Shown in pieces: positions 7,774-8,266 of a DNA stretch of 8,266 bases. The notes beneath the pieces are model-generated. The model did no database searches and was not told the DNA's origin. It saw nothing but the letters and a program-made list of their open reading frames with translations. A program made the translations under genes and the position numbers. Numbering within the stretch: position 1 is the first letter of the stretch; every line of letters starts with the position of its first letter. Origin of the DNA: Campylobacter sp. UBA1713 (GTDB lineage Bacteria > Campylobacterota > Campylobacteria > Campylobacterales > Campylobacteraceae); NCBI GenBank assembly GCA_002317305.1, contig DCIZ01000145.1, positions 1,602 through 9,867 of the forward strand, in the 5' to 3' direction.

Positions 7774-7779
7774 ATTTTA
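7774..7779 (-). promoter_or_regulatory. Likely extended -10 of recA
   Basis: On the minus strand TGGTAAAAT gives an extended -10 (TGnTAAAAT) about 34 bases before the recA ATG, preceded by A/T runs. The solitary TIR at 7807-7823 begins about 27 bp farther upstream, close enough to contribute to the upstream promoter DNA. Confidence 0.5.
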
Positions 7780-7806
7780 CCATTTTTATTTTTAAATCTA
7801 TATTAA

Positions 7807-7823
7807 GGGCATCTCTAAAACCA
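7807..7823 (+). repeat. Solitary GGGCATCTCTAAAACCA end of the MITE-like family
   Basis: The 17-bp sequence matches the TIR of the element at 3770-3977 and is preceded by TAA (7804-7806), as in the complete element. No inverted partner is visible before acpP. It sits between the divergent recA and acpP promoters. Confidence 0.65.
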
Positions 7824-7896
7824 CACCAAATTTCAAAAACTCTACAAAATCGTAAAACCAAAATGTTGATTTACTTAAATTTAAGCTAAAATTGTC

Positions 7897-7902
7897 TATA
7901 AT
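7897..7902 (+). promoter_or_regulatory. -10 box of the acpP promoter
   Basis: A perfect TATAAT (context GTCTATAATTC) lies 33 bases before the acpP ATG. Upstream DNA has periodic A/T runs rather than a -35, typical of Campylobacter sigma-70 promoters. Confidence 0.7.
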
Positions 7903-7935
7903 TCACCCCTAATTTTTAATTTTAGGAGAGTTACT

Positions 7936-8169
7936 ATGGCAATTTTTGATGAAGTAAGAGATGTTGTTGTAGAGCAGTTGAGCGTTGCACCAGAGGCAGT
8001 CAAACCAGAGTCAAAGATCATAGAAGATCTCGGCGCAGATTCACTAGATGTCGTTGAGCTTGTTATGGCTTTGGAGGAGAAATTTGGCGTGGAGATTCCA
8101 GATAGCGAGGCAGAGAAGCTTTTGAGCATCAACGATGTCGTTACGTTTATCGAAGGTCTAAAAGCCTAA
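7936..8169 (+). CDS. acpP: Acyl carrier protein
   Basis: ACP is the small acidic carrier of growing acyl chains in type II fatty-acid synthesis. The 77-residue protein has the invariant GADSLD motif, with Ser36 as the phosphopantetheine attachment site, followed by the acidic recognition helix [13 protein letters not shown]. The length is standard. A strong ribosome site AGGAGAG (7924-7930) lies 5 bases before the ATG. It has its own promoter and a terminator directly after the stop, so it appears monocistronic here, whereas I recall fabF following acpP in C. jejuni. It is the only plus-strand gene in the window. Confidence 0.98.
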   Translation: MAIFDEVRDVVVEQLSVAPEAVKPESKIIEDLGADSLDVVELVMALEEKFGVEIPDSEAEKLLSINDVVTFIEGLKA

Positions 8170-8177
8170 ATTTGTCG

Positions 8178-8204
8178 CCCCGCGTTTTTGCGGGGTATTT
8201 TTTT
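8178..8204 (+). terminator. Intrinsic terminator of acpP
   Basis: The perfect stem CCCCGC/GCGGGG (8178-8183 and 8190-8195), with a GTTTTT loop, is followed by TATTTTTTT. It begins 8 bases after the acpP stop. Confidence 0.92.
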
Positions 8205-8244
8205 GTAGTATTAAGTTTAAATTTTACAAACTTCGTGAGTTTAA

Positions 8245-8266
8245 GGGCACCTCTAAAAACCAGTTT
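8245..8266 (+). repeat. MITE-like family end running off the window
   Basis: GGGCACCTCTAAAAACCAG is preceded by TAA (8242-8244). It matches the TIR of the element at 3770-3977 except for C in place of T at the sixth base, and continues past the window edge. This could be the left end of a further MITE or of a full insertion sequence. Confidence 0.6.

Noticed and set aside
7807..7935. A second, complete MITE between recA and acpP
   Set aside because: CCAAAATGTT at 7857-7866 resembles the inner right part of the complete element, but no GAGATGCCC end follows, so only a solitary left end is supported.

Overview
The window looks like chromosomal DNA from the Campylobacterota, most likely a Campylobacter of the non-thermophilic, moderate-GC type. 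The basis is a recA-eno-FtsB/DivIC-like-AMIN gene order that I recall from Campylobacter jejuni, a futalosine-pathway MqnD, a short ComEC without the metallo-beta-lactamase domain, Campylobacter-type promoters (a TATAAT-like -10 with no clear -35), and many AAATTT words. The species call is inference; no rRNA is present.

Layout, left to right: (i) 1-166, a non-coding edge with a hairpin repeat; (ii) mqnD on the minus strand (167-1030, GTG start); (iii) a repeat-rich gap; (iv) a predicted outer-membrane beta-barrel gene of unknown function on the minus strand (1289-1900), directly downstream of a CAT-anticodon tRNA (1946-2022, minus); (v) comEC on the minus strand (2073-3734) with a long Asn/Gln/Thr-rich insert; (vi) a 470-bp gap holding a 208-bp MITE-like element (3770-3977) with terminal inverted repeats and a TAA direct repeat on each side; (vii) a four-gene minus-strand block recA (6697-7740), eno (5315-6568), an FtsB/DivIC-like septum gene (4680-5318) and an AMIN-domain periplasmic protein (4204-4683), the last three joined by 4-bp start/stop overlaps; (viii) acpP on the plus strand (7936-8169), divergent from recA, with its own promoter and a clear intrinsic terminator.

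The core genes are ordinary housekeeping functions: menaquinone synthesis, DNA uptake, recombination, glycolysis, envelope or division, and fatty-acid carrier. The unusual content lies between and inside them. One family of short elements ending in GGGCATCTCTAAAA occurs as a complete element upstream of comEC, a decayed end upstream of mqnD, and two solitary ends flanking acpP. Every well-preserved end abuts TAA, which points to a mobile element with a 3-bp TAA target. Several genes carry repeat-expanded segments: a Lys/Ala-rich tail on the FtsB-like protein, a 51-bp tandem duplication in the AMIN protein, and the ComEC insert. No transposase, CRISPR array or obvious multi-gene novel system is visible.
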